Assembly: GCA_037178675.1 (NCBI GenBank)
Contig: JAYMGJ010000444.1
Location: forward strand, 1 to 32,464
Reading direction: 5' to 3'
Length of the DNA stretch: 32,464 nucleotides
From: Scleroderma bovista
Taxonomy: Eukaryota; Basidiomycota; Agaricomycetes; Boletales; Sclerodermataceae
Part shown: in pieces, positions 31,094 to 32,464 of the stretch
How the letters are laid out: each line of letters begins with the position of its first letter
How positions within the stretch are numbered: the first letter of the stretch is position 1
Program-made: the position numbers and the translations under genes
The notes under the pieces: model-generated
Told to the model about the DNA's origin: nothing
The model's input: the letters and a program-made list of their open reading frames with translations, nothing else
Database searches by the model: none

Positions 31094-31707
31094 CAGTTAT
31101 TCCCCCCACTTTATAGTGCTATTAGGAAGAAGAACCCTCTCTCGTTCTTTCCCAGAAGAGAGCTCGTCAAGGGAGCCCATGGTTGTGCTTCAGCGGCACT
31201 AGAACACATGCACTATACCTTAGTGTATGCTGACCCCCCCAAAAAGACCTCTGGACCCCTGGTACCCTTCTTGTGGCTGTTTTGTCTCGGATCAATCCCC
31301 TGTTTATCTCAGATCTTCCCCATTGTTGTCCCATCAAATTCCTGATGGTACACAGCCCCCCATCAAACTTCTTAGGCTGTGCATCAATGACTCCTTCTGC
31401 TGTGCAGTGACTCATCCCTTGCTTACTGATGCTCTCTTGTCATCAGTATTACTCTATCCCTTTCGCATTTTTGGTATATTACTCAGCTGATGACTCACTC
31501 CCTTACCAATCAATCTTGTCATGCAGCTTACTCATTCCTTTACTCAGCAGCTTATTCATGCTTCCTATGCTTACTCATTCCTGCTTATCCCCTGCTTACT
31601 GATCGCTTACAAACCCCTTACAAAGCTCTTACCAATCCCTTACCAATCCTTGACAAATTCTGCTTACTCCCTTCTCTTTTTGTACTTTAATGCTGTGCCC
31701 CCCCATG

Positions 31708-31715
31708 TATTTAAA
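31708..31715 (+). promoter_or_regulatory. TATA-like box of copy R
   Basis: TATTTAAA followed by the perfect hairpin CTGGGCTCAGCCCAG at 31719-31733. About 500 bp of CT-rich, probably transcribed leader follows, running to the element end. Confidence 0.5.
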
Positions 31716-32263
31716 CCCCTGGGCTCAGCCCAGTGAAAAGAGACCCAATTGCACGAAATTATCCCTCTCTTAGACTCTCTCAGTCAGTATCCCCTCAGCT
31801 CTTTGAGTCTTGTAGGCTTCAGTGAAGGTCTAAAGACTCTGATATTCAAGTTTTATTCAATCTATTCAAGTCCAAGTATTTCTCTAGGCTCAAGTGGAGT
31901 CTAGCCTGTCTATCCTTCATATCCCATTGCTTCTGGACGTCAGGAGCCCCCTTGTCCCCTTGCTGCACCAATCTCTAGGTGTAGTATCGCTGTTTCAGTC
32001 TCAGTCAACCCAATCCCCGCTTTGACACTTCCTAGGCTTTAGGAAGAGTCCAGACCCCTATCCCCTTCGTCATCTATTACTCCTGTACCCCAGGAGTATC
32101 CTGCATCATTGTCTGCATCACCCTGTTGGTGTAGATCCCCTTTCCCCCTCCTCAGCATATCCTCTCTGGACACCGCAGAGGTAAACCACCACTCGCACAT
32201 TTTCGTAGTCCTTTGTTGGTGTTGTGTTTGGGTTATTACTCCTACTAGAGTAGCACTCATCTC

Positions 32264-32264
<1 letters not shown>

Positions 32265-32343
<79 letters not shown>

Positions 32344-32464
32344 ACCCCCCCCCCCCCCCTCCCCCCCCCCCCCCCCCCCCACCCCCACCCCCCCCCCCCC
32401 CCCCCCCCCCACCCCCCACCCCCCCCCCCCCCCCCCCCCCCCCCACCCCCCCCCCCCCCCCCCC
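32265..32464. other. Poly-C tract, probable assembly artefact
   Basis: About 200 bases of C with isolated A and one T, running to the window end. Such a tract is unlike any other sequence in the window. It is what poly-G no-signal reads look like after reverse complementation into a contig end. The long poly-Gly frames it creates are not genes. Confidence 0.85.

Larger units (their letters stand above)
30135..32242 (+). mobile_element. 2.1-kb repeat element, copy R (right inverted arm)
   Basis: 2,108 bp, near-perfect inverted copy of 22219-24327. It starts TGTCACGCACCAAACAGG and ends ..GGTTATTACTCC. Both CpG differences noticed have the mutated (TpG or CpA) state here. Promoter, open frame, 18-bp repeat and pyrimidine-rich blocks are all present. 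It is followed by 22 bp of unrelated sequence and then poly-C, so its right flank cannot be assessed. Confidence 0.85.

Noticed and set aside
32039..32464. Long glycine-rich frames on the minus strand
   Set aside because: They are translations of the poly-C tract, which is most likely artefactual.

Overview
The window looks like nuclear DNA from a filamentous basidiomycete, probably an agaricomycete. The evidence is introns of about 50 bp with GT..AG ends and CTNAY-like branch points, a NACHT-WD40 (NWD) receptor of the fungal type, and a dense mix of basidiomycete-style transposon families. I cannot name the species. The first 4.5 kb is one apparently functional gene. Almost everything after it is mobile-element material, much of it broken, so the window reads as a repeat-rich accessory or subtelomere-like region.

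Layout. (1) 1-4529, + strand: NWD/STAND receptor, cut at its 5' end by the window edge. Six exons join in frame. It ends in ten WD40 repeats, nine of them on an exact 129-bp lattice, with variation concentrated at a few codons per repeat. (2) 4530-8327: no convincing gene. It holds a 16-bp tandem repeat, a degenerate longer repeat, a possible minus-strand coding remnant, and a foldback element (7394-8141) into which a 289-bp hAT-type MITE inserted (7725-8013, 8-bp target duplication). (3) 8328-9586, + strand: three-exon Myb/SANT-like gene. (4) 9615-16820: a 35-bp minisatellite, then a large Ulp1-like cysteine-protease gene of a repeat-associated basidiomycete family, then about eleven copies of a ~150-bp satellite. 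The protease gene is broken by a 516-bp MITE, a one-base frameshift in a T7 run and two TGA codons. (5) 17130-18200, - strand: decayed hAT transposase. (6) 18851-20986, + strand: reverse transcriptase of Penelope-like type. Its YxDD box reads YIND, and a second copy of the same MITE interrupts it. Telomere-like CCTAAC motifs and a cluster of hairpins follow. (7) 22219-32242: two nearly identical 2.1-kb arms in inverted orientation, about 5.8 kb apart. A third, older relative of the arm sequence lies between them, together with a truncated Copia element, a GGA-rich repeat region and a minus-strand fragment related to the 3' region of the RT element. That fragment carries a hammerhead-ribozyme-like core. 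(8) 32265-32464: almost pure poly-C, most likely a sequencing or assembly artefact at a contig end.

How it fits together. Only the NWD gene and the SANT gene look intact. The insertions give a relative chronology. The foldback predates its MITE. The Ulp1-like gene and the RT were continuous reading frames when their MITEs arrived, because removing the element plus one target duplication restores the frame exactly. The 2.1-kb arms look like the youngest feature, with only three differences noticed between them. The most promising undescribed item is the 2.1-kb element family: three copies, each with a TATA-type promoter and a related open frame of up to 165 codons that I do not recognise.
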